A stretch of 36,351 nt of DNA from Vibrio rumoiensis 1S-45. Its GTDB lineage: Bacteria > Pseudomonadota > Gammaproteobacteria > Enterobacterales > Vibrionaceae. The notes below the pieces were generated by a model, which saw only the letters and a program-made list of their open reading frames with translations, made no database searches and was not told the origin of the DNA. The stretch's first letter is position 1; every line of letters starts with the position of its first letter. This document shows, one piece after another, positions 7,622 to 17,651 of this stretch. The DNA is taken from contig NZ_AJYK02000073.1 in NCBI RefSeq assembly GCF_000286955.2, positions 1-36,351 on the forward strand, in the 5' to 3' direction. The position numbers were made by a program, and so were the translations under genes.

Positions 7622-8971
7622 TTATAAAAATGGTGACCAAGCAGGAGCTTTTACTCTCCCATTTGTTGCCGGTAGTCTGGCTTTAAATCGACCATCGATA
7701 GACACCATGGATAATACATTTTGCCCATTAAACATGGAACTATATACCACCATACTACCATTTGGCGCAAGACTCGGAGACTCATCCAACTGCGTTTTTG
7801 TTAGCACTTGAACTGCCCCTGTTTCCAGATCTTGTTTAGCAATATTAAACCCTTCTTGATTACGATTCACCATAATTAAGAATCGGCCATCAGGGGTAAC
7901 CTGCCCACCAAGATTCTGACTACCTTGCCAAGTCAATCGTGTTGTAGATTGATTCGACAAATTCACTTTATAGATTTGCGGTAACCCGCCCCTATCTGAA
8001 GTAAATACGAGTGACTGACCATCTGGCATCCAGAATGGTTCAGTGTTATTAGTACGTCCATTCGTAATTTGTTGTAACTTACGAGTTTGGAGATCCAATA
8101 TGTAAACTTGTAACGTTCCTGTTTTTGACAATACCAGCGCTAACTTTTTGCCATCGGGCGAAAACTCTGGTGCACCATTATGCCTTGGGAATGATGTTAA
8201 CACTTCTGTTTTACCAGTATAGATATCCATCATATAAAGTTCTGAGCGCCCAGTTTGGAAACTCACATAAGCAAGCTTATTGCTGTCTGGTGACCAAGCT
8301 GGTGACATCAATGGTTGTTTTGAACGTAAAACTAAGCGTTCATTGTAGCCATCATAATCGGCGATTCTAAGCTGATACGGATAGTTACTTTTATTATTAA
8401 CAACAACATAGGCGATACGTGTTAAAAATGCACCTTTTTCGCCGGTTAACTTCTCATAAACAAGATCTGAAATGCGATGTGCGTATTCGCGTAAACGCTT
8501 TTCTGGAACCACTGCGCGCTTACTAAATAAAACATAATCTTTAGATAACACAAGGTTACCCTTTTCATCTAATGCTTTATTTTCGCCATTAGTTAATTGT
8601 CCACGAACAATATCCACTAAATGATACTGAATCACATACTGGCCATCCGAGTCTTTAGAAATCGATCCGGTTACGACCGAGTCGACTCCAATATTATTCC
8701 ACGCTGAAAAGTTAATATCAGAGTCGGTATAAGGTGTTTGTGGCATTTTTGATGTTGCTACTGGGCTAAATTTACCGCTACGTTGTAAATCAGAGGCAAT
8801 TACCGCTGCAACATCTTGCGAAGGTTGACCCGGGCCTTCCCATTTAAAAGGCACAATACCAATTGGGCGTGCCGAATTCACGCCTTCAGTGATGACAAGT
8901 TCAAGTGCTGCATTTGCCGTTTGGCTTGCAGTCATTATGATAAACAATCCTAACAATATGCGTTTTATCAC
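7622..8971 (-). CDS. tolB: Tol-Pal system beta-propeller protein TolB
   Basis: TolB is a periplasmic protein that shuttles between Pal and the TolA complex. The 449-residue precursor has a Sec signal peptide (about 1-21), an alpha/beta N-terminal domain with the SGKFSPV segment, and a C-terminal six-bladed propeller with the repeated blade signature ([43 protein letters not shown]). Length and order match the family. It starts 13 bases after tolA and ends 33 bases before pal. Confidence 0.97.
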   Translation of the reverse strand: MIKRILLGLFIIMTASQTANAALELVITEGVNSARPIGIVPFKWEGPGQPSQDVAAVIASDLQRSGKFSPVATSKMPQTPYTDSDINFSAWNNIGVDSVVTGSISKDSDGQYVIQYHLVDIVRGQLTNGENKALDEKGNLVLSKDYVLFSKRAVVPEKRLREYAHRISDLVYEKLTGEKGAFLTRIAYVVVNNKSNYPYQLRIADYDGYNERLVLRSKQPLMSPAWSPDSNKLAYVSFQTGRSELYMMDIYTGKTEVLTSFPRHNGAPEFSPDGKKLALVLSKTGTLQVYILDLQTRKLQQITNGRTNNTEPFWMPDGQSLVFTSDRGGLPQIYKVNLSNQSTTRLTWQGSQNLGGQVTPDGRFLIMVNRNQEGFNIAKQDLETGAVQVLTKTQLDESPSLAPNGSMVVYSSMFNGQNVLSMVSIDGRFKARLPATNGRVKAPAWSPFL

Positions 8972-8984
8972 TGATAATTCCTTT

Positions 8985-10010
8985 TTATTTTGGTTCGACC
9001 GTCAGATTAATATTTTTCAATTGGTCGACCACGTCTTGTTCTGTTGGTAACGGGAATGTCCCTACTTGTGCAACAGCGCGTTTTGCTGCTGAACAGAGCC
9101 TTGAATCACCGTCTATTGTCGATACTTTACTTACAATAGCGCCTTTACCTGCTTGCACCAGTCGAATATTAATCTTGCATGATTTGCCATTAAATGAATC
9201 TTCGGTTAACAATTTATCTTGGATCATTTGGGTATAAATTGCACCATATTCATCTAACTTGCTCTGGATATAACGCTGTCTTGCTACAGAGATTTGCTCA
9301 TTCTCAGCCTCTAAGCCGGAGAAGATATCATTCAATGCTGCTTCTTGCGCTTTTTTCTCACGAGCTAATTTATCTTTTTGCGCTGCATCGGCTTTTGCCT
9401 TGGCATCTGCTTTGGCTTTAGCATCCGCTTTAGCTTTTGCATCGGCTTGAGCTTTCACTTTAGCGTCTGCTTCTGCCTTCGCTTTAGCATCTGCCACAGC
9501 TTTAGCTTGATCGGCTGCTTTTTTCTCAGCAGCTGCCTTAGCCGCTAATGCTTCTTTGGCTTTTCTATCCGCTTCAGCTTTCTCTGCTTTTGCTTTTTCG
9601 GCCTTCGCTTTTTCTATTCTAGCTTTCTCTTCATCGGCTTGTTTTTGTTTCTCAGCAAGCTGACGATTTTTCTCTTCTTCACGTTTTTGTTTGTCAGCCA
9701 ACACTTTGTCTTCTTGTTGCTTTCTTAAACGTGCTTCTTCTTTTTTACGGTTTTGTTCGAGTCGTTCAGCTTGCTCTCGTAACTTCTCGACACGTTGTTG
9801 TTCTGCTTTCTTCGCTGCGTCACGCTGCTTATTGATGCTTTTCGCTTGTTTTTCTATTGCTTTAGGATCAATAACAACAGCCTCAACCATTTTATGCTGA
9901 GGTTTTTTTTCCGAATCAGAAAACCATGAACCACCAAGCAAAAGCACAAATAACACAACATGCAAGGCCAGTGAGATCAATACCGCTGATTTATATTCCT
10001 TATTAAGCAT
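8985..10010 (-). CDS. tolA: cell envelope integrity protein TolA
   Basis: TolA spans the periplasm and transmits proton-motive energy from TolQR to TolB-Pal. From the ATG at 10010 it has 341 residues: one N-terminal membrane helix (about 9-29), a very long Lys/Glu/Ala-rich helix (about 45-235), and a C-terminal globular TolA-III domain (about 240-341) with a cysteine pair (GKSCKINI and SRLCSAAK). TTG codons at 10013 and 10016 are less likely starts. The AKADAK-type hexapeptide is repeated in the helical arm, so the DNA at 9385-9480 is internally repetitive. It begins seven bases after tolR. Confidence 0.96.
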   Translation of the reverse strand: MLNKEYKSAVLISLALHVVLFVLLLGGSWFSDSEKKPQHKMVEAVVIDPKAIEKQAKSINKQRDAAKKAEQQRVEKLREQAERLEQNRKKEEARLRKQQEDKVLADKQKREEEKNRQLAEKQKQADEEKARIEKAKAEKAKAEKAEADRKAKEALAAKAAAEKKAADQAKAVADAKAKAEADAKVKAQADAKAKADAKAKADAKAKADAAQKDKLAREKKAQEAALNDIFSGLEAENEQISVARQRYIQSKLDEYGAIYTQMIQDKLLTEDSFNGKSCKINIRLVQAGKGAIVSKVSTIDGDSRLCSAAKRAVAQVGTFPLPTEQDVVDQLKNINLTVEPK

Positions 10011-10017
10011 CAACAAG

Positions 10018-10467
10018 TTAGCCGTTCTCTTTAATATCTGTCAACAAACCGACTTTTTCTATGCCCGCTTTGTTAAGCTGATCCAATACTAGTACGATAT
10101 CGGCGTAAGAGGTTTGCTGATCGCCTCCTACCGCGACAGGAGATTTTGGTGAAATCGAACGCTCGGCCTTCACTCTGGTGATCACTTCATTCATAGATAA
10201 GCCACGCACCATATCTTGGTCGTTAACACTCACGCCAAGATTGCCTTGCTTATCCACTTCAACAATTATAAAGCTCGCGTCGGAATCACCTGCAATATCT
10301 GATGCAGGTTTCGCTGATTCTGTTTTAGGCAGATCCACTTCAACACCTTGGGTTACAAATGGAGAGGTCACCATAAAAATAATCAGCAATACCAGCATTA
10401 CATCAATGTATGGAACCACATTGATTTCTGCTTTTAATTGGCGTTTTTTACGAACATAACCCGCCAT
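10018..10467 (-). CDS. tolR: Tol-Pal system proton channel subunit TolR
   Basis: TolR is the ExbD-like subunit of the inner-membrane TolQR motor. In the 149-residue protein the single transmembrane helix (about 19-38) contains the essential proton-carrying aspartate D22 in INVVPYIDVMLVLLIIFMV. The rest is a periplasmic ExbD/TolR domain ending in VGLLTDIKENG. It starts two bases after the tolQ stop and ends seven bases before the tolA ATG. Confidence 0.97.
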   Translation of the reverse strand: MAGYVRKKRQLKAEINVVPYIDVMLVLLIIFMVTSPFVTQGVEVDLPKTESAKPASDIAGDSDASFIIVEVDKQGNLGVSVNDQDMVRGLSMNEVITRVKAERSISPKSPVAVGGDQQTSYADIVLVLDQLNKAGIEKVGLLTDIKENG

Positions 10468-10469
10468 AA

Positions 10470-11156
10470 TTAATCCTTGTGCTCCGTCATAACTTGACGA
10501 TGTAAGATACTGTGGAACTCTTCTGCAAACGTCGCGTAATTATGCTCTAACTTTGACACTTGATTACTTAGACGGTTATAAGCCATTACAGCTGGGATTG
10601 CAGCAAATAGACCCATTGCTGTCGCTATCAATGCTTCGGCAATACCTGGAGCAACCATGGCTAAGGTGGCTTGTTTTACTTGGCCTAGAGCGATGAAAGA
10701 CGTCATGATCCCCCACACTGTACCAAAAAGACCGATATACGGGCTGATAGAACCAACCGTGGCTAAGAAAGGAAGTTGATTTTCAAGTTCATCCATTTCT
10801 TTAGACAATGTTACGCGCATTGCACGACCAGCACCTTCCATCACGTAGTCGGCAGAAGCGCCATTTGTTCTTCTTAAGCGTGCAAATTCTGTAAAACCAG
10901 AGTAGAAAATCTGCTCTGATCCTGTGATGTTATTTTTACGTGCTTTCACTTCATGATACAGCTGCGAAAGATCAACGCCTGACCAAAACTTTTCTTCAAA
11001 GTGATTGGCATTTTTCGATGCATTGTTAAGAATTTTACTTCTTTTTAGAATGACCGCCCAAGATAATACTGACATCCCTAAAAGGATGAGCATAACTAAT
11101 TTAACCAGTAAACTGGCTTGTAAAAAAAGGTCAAAAATTGAAATTTCAGCTGACAC
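10470..11156 (-). CDS. tolQ: Tol-Pal system proton channel subunit TolQ
   Basis: TolQ is the ExbB/MotA-like membrane subunit that energises TolA. The 228-residue protein has a first membrane helix at about 13-35 ([20 protein letters not shown]), a large cytoplasmic loop, and two more helices at about 135-195 with the family signature [10 protein letters not shown] and the [24 protein letters not shown] run. The start is a GTG at 11156, supported by alignment with the E. coli N-terminus. It overlaps the end of ybgC by 11 bases, which points to translational coupling. Confidence 0.97.
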   Translation of the reverse strand: MSAEISIFDLFLQASLLVKLVMLILLGMSVLSWAVILKRSKILNNASKNANHFEEKFWSGVDLSQLYHEVKARKNNITGSEQIFYSGFTEFARLRRTNGASADYVMEGAGRAMRVTLSKEMDELENQLPFLATVGSISPYIGLFGTVWGIMTSFIALGQVKQATLAMVAPGIAEALIATAMGLFAAIPAVMAYNRLSNQVSKLEHNYATFAEEFHSILHRQVMTEHKD

Positions 11157-11565
11157 TGGCGAACCCCGACATAATTGAGCTTGGAATAGCTTGTGGTTTC
11201 ATCTTTGTGATGTTGACACAGGCTACCTTAACCATTGCTTTACACAAGATTCTACCATCAAGATTAACTAATTCCTGACAAAATGTGATAGAAGCTTTAC
11301 GTAAATTAACAATAGATGTTAAGACATTGAGATTTTCATCTAGTTTAGCCCCTTGAATATAATCTATATCAATATGACGTACTACGAAGCCAATCTCTTG
11401 TTCAAGTAGAGTGAATTGTGAAACACCTTGAGCGCGCAACATTTCTGTACGAGCACGCTCAAAGAATTTTAGATAATTAGAATGGTAAACGACACCACCT
11501 GCATCGGTGTCTTCATAATAAATGGTTATCGGCCATTTAAATGTGCTTTGCAATTGCTGTGACAC
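11146..11565 (-). CDS. ybgC: acyl-CoA thioesterase YbgC (Tol-Pal associated)
   Basis: YbgC is a cytoplasmic hot-dog-fold thioesterase that co-occurs with tol-pal and is linked to phospholipid metabolism. The catalytic signature [26 protein letters not shown] is cut here to its key residues: D19 and D21 in the EDTD segment, then Y and H of the VVYH segment. The start chosen is GTG at 11565 (139 residues) because AAGGAG stands four bases before it. A longer ATG form from 11586 lacks a ribosome-binding site. It is the first gene of the tol-pal part, after a 127-base AT-rich gap behind ybgE that could hold a promoter, though no strong boxes are visible. Confidence 0.93.
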   Translation of the reverse strand: MSQQLQSTFKWPITIYYEDTDAGGVVYHSNYLKFFERARTEMLRAQGVSQFTLLEQEIGFVVRHIDIDYIQGAKLDENLNVLTSIVNLRKASITFCQELVNLDGRILCKAMVKVACVNITKMKPQAIPSSIMSGFASVS

Positions 11566-11692
11566 GTTACTCCTTACCCATTTCATTATTAGTGTGAATC
11601 ACTATACAGTAAGTTATGTAATTGAATAATAACATAAGCAAGTTTTTTATTTAATTAAGCATCATTTGACTACTTAATATCCACTGAAAGTA

Positions 11693-11980
11693 TCAATTAT
11701 GTAAAAAATACATCCACGTAAAGTACGTTAAAATAATGCCTGACCAATAAGGACTAAACAGTATTTGCCATACCCATAGGATAGGTTTGAACCCCACACT
11801 ATAGATTAATGCACTGCAAAGTGACCAAGTAAATAGAACCGTTATCCATAGATTAAACCCGCCAACTTCGTTCGCGTAAGATTTCGGTTCCCACATAAAC
11901 ATACTGATATGGAACACCACTGCAATAAAAAACAGGGCTCTAAAAAGAGCCCTATCCATTGGAGAGTGTATATCAGTCAT
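11693..11980 (-). CDS. ybgE: cyd operon protein YbgE
   Basis: YbgE is a small inner-membrane protein of unknown function encoded with cytochrome bd oxidase. The 95-residue form from the ATG at 11980 has three hydrophobic segments (about 12-30, 45-62, 70-92) and the family wording MDRALFRALFF and MWEPKS, like E. coli YbgE. An alternative GTG at 12001 would add seven residues and overlap the cydX stop by eight bases with GAGGA very close before it. Neither start has an ideal ribosome-binding site, so the N-terminus is uncertain. Confidence 0.85.
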   Translation of the reverse strand: MTDIHSPMDRALFRALFFIAVVFHISMFMWEPKSYANEVGGFNLWITVLFTWSLCSALIYSVGFKPILWVWQILFSPYWSGIILTYFTWMYFLHN

Positions 11981-11993
11981 TTTTTGACTAATA

Positions 11994-12101
11994 TTAATCA
12001 CGATCCTCGTCCATCATTTCTGAGTGCTCTAACCAAAGAGCATTAATAATACCGAATGCACAGGCAAGTAAAACGCCTAGAATCCAAGCAAAATACCACA
12101 T
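11994..12101 (-). CDS. cydX: cytochrome bd-I oxidase small subunit CydX
   Basis: This 35-residue single-helix membrane protein begins MWYFAWILGVLLACAFGI and ends with an acidic tail (DEDRD). It matches CydX, which stabilises the haem groups of cytochrome bd. AAGGAG precedes the ATG at a good distance. It lies 12 bases after cydB and before ybgE, its standard place, and is short enough to be missed by gene callers with length cut-offs. Confidence 0.93.
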   Translation of the reverse strand: MWYFAWILGVLLACAFGIINALWLEHSEMMDEDRD

Positions 12102-12113
12102 ATTAATTGCTCC

Positions 12114-13250
12114 TTAGTATAGTGAATGTTTATTATCTTCAACAAATTTGTTTTCGATACGACCAAACATTTTGTAGTAACACCATGAAGTATAACCCAA
12201 AATCACTGGCACCATGACGGCAGCAACTACGGTCATGATCTCAAGGGTTAACAAACTTGATGTTGAATCCCACATGGTTAAGCTGTCATTTGGATTCAAA
12301 CTTGATGGCATTACAAATGGGAACATTGCAAAACCAGCCGTTAATATGACACCTACAATTGCAAGGCTTGAAAATAAGAATGCAAACCCGCCCTTCTCTG
12401 CTTTTGTTGCAAGCAGAACAAGAATTGGCATCACAACACCAAGCACAGGAGCAATCCACATTAATGGATAAGTCGCGAAGTTTGCCATCCATGCACCGGG
12501 TTCACGAGCCACTTCTTTTAGAAGAGGGTTCGATGGTGCATTACCATCAATAACACTTTTCACTACGTAGCCATCAATATGTTGAACCCAAAAACCAGCC
12601 GCCACAAATAAAACGGTCAGTAGTAGGCCAGTGATCAGTGAGACAGTACGAGCACGATTATAAACATCTCCGCTGGTCTTCATTTGTAACCAAGTTGAAC
12701 CTTGAAGCACAAACATAGAAACACTGACTAAACCACATAAGAGACCAAATGGGTTCAATAAGCCAAAGAAGTTACCATGATATTGCGACATCATCAGTTC
12801 ATTCAGTTCAAATGGTACACCTTGTAACAAATTACCAAATGCCACACCGAAGATTAAAGGCGGTACAAAGCCACTGATTGAGATACATACATCCCAAAGG
12901 CCACGCCATTTTTCATCTTCTAATTTTGAACGGTAATCCAGTGCAAGTGGGCGTAACCACAATGCCGCAAGCGTTAAAATCATGGCTAAGTAGAAGCCAG
13001 AGAATGACGTTGCATAAACCGTTGGCCATGCTGCGAACAAAGCACCACCAGCGGTGATTAACCAAACTTGGTTACCATCCCAGTGAGGTGCAATGGTATT
13101 GATCATCACACGGCGTTCAGTATCTGTTTTACCAATAAACGGTACAAGTGCACCAACGCCCATGTCAAATCCATCCATGATAGCAAAACCGATAAATAAC
13201 ACCCCGATTAATGCCCACCAAATGAATCGTAATATTTCGTAATCAAACAT
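12114..13250 (-). CDS. cydB: cytochrome bd ubiquinol oxidase subunit II
   Basis: CydB is the structural partner of CydA in the inner-membrane bd oxidase. The 378-residue protein is almost entirely hydrophobic, with about eight or nine membrane helices, and starts MFDYEILRFIWWALIGVLF with the GFDMGVGALVPF segment near residues 28-39, typical of the bd-I type. It begins 14 bases after the cydA stop and is followed closely by cydX, so the three subunits are made together. Confidence 0.97.
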   Translation of the reverse strand: MFDYEILRFIWWALIGVLFIGFAIMDGFDMGVGALVPFIGKTDTERRVMINTIAPHWDGNQVWLITAGGALFAAWPTVYATSFSGFYLAMILTLAALWLRPLALDYRSKLEDEKWRGLWDVCISISGFVPPLIFGVAFGNLLQGVPFELNELMMSQYHGNFFGLLNPFGLLCGLVSVSMFVLQGSTWLQMKTSGDVYNRARTVSLITGLLLTVLFVAAGFWVQHIDGYVVKSVIDGNAPSNPLLKEVAREPGAWMANFATYPLMWIAPVLGVVMPILVLLATKAEKGGFAFLFSSLAIVGVILTAGFAMFPFVMPSSLNPNDSLTMWDSTSSLLTLEIMTVVAAVMVPVILGYTSWCYYKMFGRIENKFVEDNKHSLY

Positions 13251-13264
13251 GAATTATCCCCTGC

Positions 13265-14851
13265 TTATGCTTCAACATCGCGAGTCACTTTACCTTCTAA
13301 AGAGGTATCGTTTTGCTCGAAATGATAACGTCCTGTTTTTAAGCTACTAGGACCTTTACGTGCGAATTTAACCATTAAGTAAACTTCCGCAATTAAGAAG
13401 CACGTATACAGTGCAATTATTGCAAAAATTGACGTTAGAATTTCACCACGAGAGAGTGCAGAAGCCGCTACATTTGTCGGTAGAATTTCACCTACCGCCC
13501 AAGGTTGACGACCATACTCAGCGACAAACCAGCCTGTTTCGATAGCAATCCATGGTAGCGGAATACTAAATAGAGCAGCTTTCAGTAATAACGGGTGTTG
13601 CCCAATACGCTGACGGCAAGTTTGTACAAATGCAAAGCTAAATACCACTAGCATAACCACACCACAAGCAACCATGATGCGGAATGACCAGAAAAGCGGC
13701 CAAACCGTTGGTATAGAATCTTTTACTGCTTTTTGGATTTGAACTTCAGACGCTTGAGACACATTTTCAGTGTAACGCTTCAACAATAAGCCATAACCAA
13801 GATCTTTCTTCACTGCATCGAACGCTTCAACATTCGCTTCAGATCGATCACCTGAACGCAGTTTTTCAAGTAAACCATAGGCAATCATACCGTTACGAAT
13901 ACGAGCTTCGTGTTCCACTTCAAGTTCAGAAATGCCTTTTACTTGTTTATCCAACGAACGAGTCGCAATGATACCCAATGCATATGGAATTTGAATGGCG
14001 TATTTGTTGGTCATTTCATCTTGGCTTGGAATTGCAAACGCCGTAAATGACGCTGGAGCGGGCTCTGTATGCCACTCTGCTTCAATTGCCGCTAATTTCG
14101 CTTGCTGTACATCACCTAACTCATAACCTGAGTCATCACCCAGAACGAGAGTTGAAAGAATTGCCGCCATACCAAATGATGCTGCAATCGCAAACGAACG
14201 ACGAGCAAAAGGAATATCACGACCTTTAATTAGGTAGTATGCACTCACACCAAGGATAAACATGGCACCACAAACATAGCCAGCTGAAACTGTATGTACG
14301 AATTTCACTTGCGCTACAGGGTTAAAGATCACTTCAGAAAAGCTCACCATTTCCATACGCATGGTTTCGTAGTTGAAGTTTGCTCCTACTGGGTTTTGCA
14401 TCCAACCATTAGCGATCAAAATCCAAAGTGCTGAGAAGTTTGAACCTACAGCAACAATCCAAGTAACCAGTAAGTGTTGACGTTTCGATAAACGATCCCA
14501 ACCGAAAAAGAATAAACCTACCATGGTTGATTCAACAAAGAAGGCAACTAACGCTTCAATGGCCAAAGGCGCACCAAAAATATCACCGACATAATGAGAA
14601 TAGTATGACCAGTTAGTACCAAACTGGAATTCCATCGTTAAACCTGTTGCAACCCCTAAGGCAAAGTTTATACCGAAAAGCTTACCCCAGAACTTGGTCA
14701 TATCTTTATAGATTTGCTTCCCAGTCATTACATACACTGACTCCATGATGGCAAGCAAAAATGCCATACCAAGAGTCAAAGGAACAAATAGGAAGTGATA
14801 CATCGCTGTCATTGCAAATTGCAACCGCGATAGATCAACAACATCAATCAT
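13265..14851 (-). CDS. cydA: cytochrome bd ubiquinol oxidase subunit I
   Basis: CydA carries the haems and the quinol site of the high-affinity oxidase that reduces oxygen to water. In the 528-residue protein the haem ligands fall at H19 (b595), H186 and M393 (b558), the same residue numbers as in E. coli. The region after about residue 240 is the long Q-loop of the E. coli type, and GRQPW, a conserved block, lies near the C-terminus. AAGGAG stands just before the ATG. It heads the cydABX-ybgE-ybgC-tol-pal run, with a long leader that holds an ArcA-like site. Confidence 0.98.
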   Translation of the reverse strand: MIDVVDLSRLQFAMTAMYHFLFVPLTLGMAFLLAIMESVYVMTGKQIYKDMTKFWGKLFGINFALGVATGLTMEFQFGTNWSYYSHYVGDIFGAPLAIEALVAFFVESTMVGLFFFGWDRLSKRQHLLVTWIVAVGSNFSALWILIANGWMQNPVGANFNYETMRMEMVSFSEVIFNPVAQVKFVHTVSAGYVCGAMFILGVSAYYLIKGRDIPFARRSFAIAASFGMAAILSTLVLGDDSGYELGDVQQAKLAAIEAEWHTEPAPASFTAFAIPSQDEMTNKYAIQIPYALGIIATRSLDKQVKGISELEVEHEARIRNGMIAYGLLEKLRSGDRSEANVEAFDAVKKDLGYGLLLKRYTENVSQASEVQIQKAVKDSIPTVWPLFWSFRIMVACGVVMLVVFSFAFVQTCRQRIGQHPLLLKAALFSIPLPWIAIETGWFVAEYGRQPWAVGEILPTNVAASALSRGEILTSIFAIIALYTCFLIAEVYLMVKFARKGPSSLKTGRYHFEQNDTSLEGKVTRDVEA

Positions 14852-15223
14852 GGTAACTCCTTTTTACGTCATTATCAGAGGTCGATAAACGAACACAGTC
14901 AAACGATCAGGATGGTTAAAGTAAAAGACACGAGCAACTCAGTCTCCCTTGTTGCAAAAATGTGCCAAAATGGTTATTTTTTTGTTAAGCATCGCCTAAT
15001 ATAGTTGTCGCTAATATTACTCACTAAGCACAAATGTTTCAAAAGGTTTCTGCATTATTTTCATCGTTATTTGACCTTAGAAACTGTCTCAATTTCTATC
15101 ACCTTAACTCACTTATATGAATATAGGCTTCTCATTAAAATTTTTTATTGAAAATAAATGCTTAGTGTCTGAATCTATAATGAAGATGCGAATTTTAGTG
15201 CAGCCACTTTGAGATGCAAGTAT
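14852..15223 (-). other. cydA upstream region without a gene
   Basis: This AT-rich stretch separates cydA from ruvB. I found no coding frame with a recognisable product. It should hold the cydA promoter and oxygen-responsive sites; only the ArcA-like repeat at 14972-14988 stood out. No convincing FNR palindrome (TTGAT-N4-ATCAA) was seen. Confidence 0.5.
14972..14988. promoter_or_regulatory. candidate ArcA box upstream of cydA
   Basis: Two GTTA direct repeats start at 14973 and 14984, exactly 11 bases apart, in an AT-only spacer. This is the layout of ArcA sites, and ArcA is the known microaerobic activator of cydAB in E. coli. It lies about 120 bases upstream of the cydA start. AT-rich sequence makes chance matches easy, so confidence is modest. 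Confidence 0.4.
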
Positions 15224-15225
15224 AA

Positions 15226-15258
15226 AAAAAGAGTAACAAATGATTCGTTACTCTTTTT
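15226..15258. terminator. terminator after ruvB
   Basis: AAAAAGAGTAAC pairs perfectly with GTTACTCTTTTT around a nine-base loop. Its T run works for minus-strand transcripts leaving ruvB, 24 bases earlier, and the symmetric A run would let it act in both directions. Confidence 0.75.
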
Positions 15259-15281
15259 ACTTTATCGCTCAATAATTTGTG

Positions 15282-16286
15282 CTATTTATCGATCCCAAAA
15301 TGTAAGTACGCCCTATCACTGGCGATTCTTCCTCTTGGCGTTCGTTGTAAATAGCCTTGCTGAATAAGATAAGGTTCGATGACATCTTCAATGGTATCTT
15401 TTTCTTCACCAATCGCAGCGGCTAGGTTATCTAACCCAACGGGCCCACCACTAAATTTCTCCATAATCGCGAGTAATAACTTTCTGTCCATATAATCGAA
15501 ACCTTGATTATCAACATCCAGCATATTTAGTGCCTTATCAGCAGTGTCTGGACAAATGTGCCCATTACCTTTGACTTCCGCATAATCACGTACCCGACGT
15601 AATAAGCGGTTTGCAATCCTAGGAGTGCCTCGTGAACGGCGAGCAACTTCAAGTGCCCCTTCTTCTTCCATTGAAAGCCCTAAACAATCGGCACTACGCT
15701 TAACAATATATTGGAGATCTTTCACTTTGTAATATTCTAACCGTTGCACAATCCCAAAACGATCTCTTAATGGCGAGGTTAGTGAGCCCGCTCGTGTCGT
15801 AGCGCCAATCAAAGTAAACGGCGGTAAATCTATTTTTATTGAACGAGCTGCAGGACCTTCCCCTATCATAATATCGAGCTGATAATCTTCCATTGCAGGG
15901 TAAAGTATTTCTTCCACTACAGGACTCAAACGATGGATTTCATCGATGAATAAAATATCATTTTCTTCAAGGTTCGTGAGTAAAGCCGCAAGATCGCCCG
16001 CTTTTTCAAGTACCGGGCCTGAAGTGGTACGAATATTCACTTCCATTTCATTGGCGACAATATTGGCAAGTGTTGTTTTACCTAACCCCGGTGGTCCAAA
16101 TATTAATAAGTGATCGAGCGGTTCACTACGTTGTTGCGCCGCTTTAATGAATATCTCCATTTGATCACGGACATGGTCTTGACCTCGATAATCAGCGAGT
16201 CGCTTTGGTCGAATCGCGCGATCAATAATATCTTCATCACGAAAAGTTGGATTATCAGCAGCAATTAAGCGATCGGCTTCAATCAT
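15282..16286 (-). CDS. ruvB: Holliday junction branch migration helicase RuvB
   Basis: RuvB is the AAA+ motor that drives branch migration at Holliday junctions with RuvA. The 334-residue protein has the RuvB-specific start ([14 protein letters not shown]), Walker [10 protein letters not shown] at 64-72, Walker B DEIH at 115-118, the sensor GATTRAGSL block, and a C-terminal winged helix ending in RTPRGR. It lies 11 bases after ruvA and ends the ruv genes before a strong terminator. Confidence 0.98.
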   Translation of the reverse strand: MIEADRLIAADNPTFRDEDIIDRAIRPKRLADYRGQDHVRDQMEIFIKAAQQRSEPLDHLLIFGPPGLGKTTLANIVANEMEVNIRTTSGPVLEKAGDLAALLTNLEENDILFIDEIHRLSPVVEEILYPAMEDYQLDIMIGEGPAARSIKIDLPPFTLIGATTRAGSLTSPLRDRFGIVQRLEYYKVKDLQYIVKRSADCLGLSMEEEGALEVARRSRGTPRIANRLLRRVRDYAEVKGNGHICPDTADKALNMLDVDNQGFDYMDRKLLLAIMEKFSGGPVGLDNLAAAIGEEKDTIEDVIEPYLIQQGYLQRTPRGRIASDRAYLHFGIDK

Positions 16287-16297
16287 TATCAGTTACC

Positions 16298-16918
16298 TTA
16301 TACCATCGACTTTAGCGCATCACGAATGATAGCTTCACTTGTCATATCAGCACTTGCCACTTGAGCAACCACTTTAGAAGCCATTTGAGGCTTATAGCCT
16401 AAAGAAATAAGTGCACTTACCGCTTCATCTTCTGCGTTATGGGATGTTCTAGAATCTGCAATTGAATCAATTGGGGCGGCATCAGTTGCGGGGGTGAAAA
16501 GATCATGGCTGACCCAGCCTTTAAGTCGATCTTTCATTTCAACCACTAAACGTTCTGCAGTTTTTTTACCTACACCAGGAAGTTTAACTAATGTGGTGAC
16601 ATCTTCATGCTCTACACAGGTTACAAATTGAGAAGCCGTCATTCCCGAAAGGATGGCTAAACCCAGTTTAGGGCCAACACCATTCGCTTTAATCACTTCT
16701 CGAAATAATGCTCGTTCTTTTACCGTGTTAAACCCATAAAGCAGCTGAGCATCTTCCCTTACTACAAAATGTGTATAGATGATGGCTTCTTCATTAACGT
16801 TTGGAAGCTCATAAAAGCAACTCATTGGCATTTGTACTTCATACCCGACGCCTGATACTTCAATTAGCACTTCTGGTGGCTGCTTTTCAACGAGAGTTCC
16901 ACGTAAACGACCGATCAC
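16298..16918 (-). CDS. ruvA: Holliday junction branch migration protein RuvA
   Basis: RuvA forms the tetrameric platform that holds a Holliday junction for RuvB. The 206-residue protein begins [20 protein letters not shown] (OB-fold domain, about 1-65), has two helix-hairpin-helix motifs ([12 protein letters not shown] and [16 protein letters not shown], about 70-140), a flexible Asp/Ser/Ala linker, and a C-terminal UBA-like domain ([12 protein letters not shown]). AAGGA precedes the ATG. It is separated from ruvC by 88 bases and tightly linked to ruvB. Confidence 0.97.
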   Translation of the reverse strand: MIGRLRGTLVEKQPPEVLIEVSGVGYEVQMPMSCFYELPNVNEEAIIYTHFVVREDAQLLYGFNTVKERALFREVIKANGVGPKLGLAILSGMTASQFVTCVEHEDVTTLVKLPGVGKKTAERLVVEMKDRLKGWVSHDLFTPATDAAPIDSIADSRTSHNAEDEAVSALISLGYKPQMASKVVAQVASADMTSEAIIRDALKSMV

Positions 16919-17006
16919 ATTGTTTTCCTTTTTGGGAGGTTACTTGGGTATATCATAATAATTAACTGGATAAACATCCAGTACATATTAATGCGACGAC
17001 AATATT

Positions 17007-17528
17007 TTAACGGTATCGCCCTCTTCGAACGTTACTGGCTTTACCGGCCAAAGCAACCAAGGTTTTATTGGTATTGGCATGGCAAATGGCGACACCTAAT
17101 GCATCGGCAGCATCAGCTTGCGGTCTTGCAGGTAACTTCAGCATACTTTTTACCATATGTTGAACTTGCGTTTTATCTGCCGCGCCAGTACCGACAACCG
17201 CTTGCTTAATTAAACGAGCGGCATATTCAAATACTGGTAAATCGGCATTCACTGCCGCAACAATGGCGCTGCCTCTTGCTTGGCCTAGCTTTAGGGCAGA
17301 ATCGGCATTTTTTGCCATGAAAACTTGCTCTATCGCAAACACATCTGGTTGGAACTGGGTAATGATTTCTGAAACACCCGCATAGATTTGTTTCAACCGC
17401 CCAGGCAAAGCATTTTCAGAAGTACGAATACATCCACTTCCTAAATAATATAAGTGACGACCTTCTTGTCTGATCACGCCATAACCGGTGATACGAGAAC
17501 CCGGATCGATTCCAAGAATAATGGACAT
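17007..17528 (-). CDS. ruvC: Holliday junction resolvase RuvC
   Basis: RuvC is the dimeric endonuclease that cuts Holliday junctions symmetrically. The 173-residue protein has the RNase-H-like fold with its four acidic residues: D8 in GIDPGSR, E67 in AIEQVF, and D139/D142 in the [13 protein letters not shown] segment, one number above E. coli. It lies upstream of ruvAB with an 88-base gap and downstream of aspS. No yebC gene separates it from aspS here. Confidence 0.97.
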   Translation of the reverse strand: MSIILGIDPGSRITGYGVIRQEGRHLYYLGSGCIRTSENALPGRLKQIYAGVSEIITQFQPDVFAIEQVFMAKNADSALKLGQARGSAIVAAVNADLPVFEYAARLIKQAVVGTGAADKTQVQHMVKSMLKLPARPQADAADALGVAICHANTNKTLVALAGKASNVRRGRYR

Positions 17529-17574
17529 TCTGTCCCTTGTTTATTGAATGTATATAAGGAGTATAACGAGCTAA

Positions 17575-17613
17575 ATAAACAAAAACACCCACATCAATCA
17601 AATGTGGGTGTTT
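17575..17613 (-). terminator. terminator after aspS
   Basis: AAACACCCACA and TGTGGGTGTTT form an 11-base perfect stem with an eight- or nine-base loop, followed on the minus strand by TTGTTTATTT. It separates aspS from ruvC, so ruvC should start from a promoter of its own or by read-through. Confidence 0.8.
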
Positions 17614-17651
17614 AAAGGTAAGTTACTGCGGCTTAACTTAGTAACGCAATA

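Noticed and set aside
7443..7811. Plus-strand 122-codon frame across pal and tolB
   Set aside because: It is antisense to two clear envelope genes and has no protein-like features of its own.
9385..9480. CRISPR-like or tandem-repeat array
   Set aside because: The repetition is the codon image of the AKADAK repeats in the TolA helical arm; there are no spacers.
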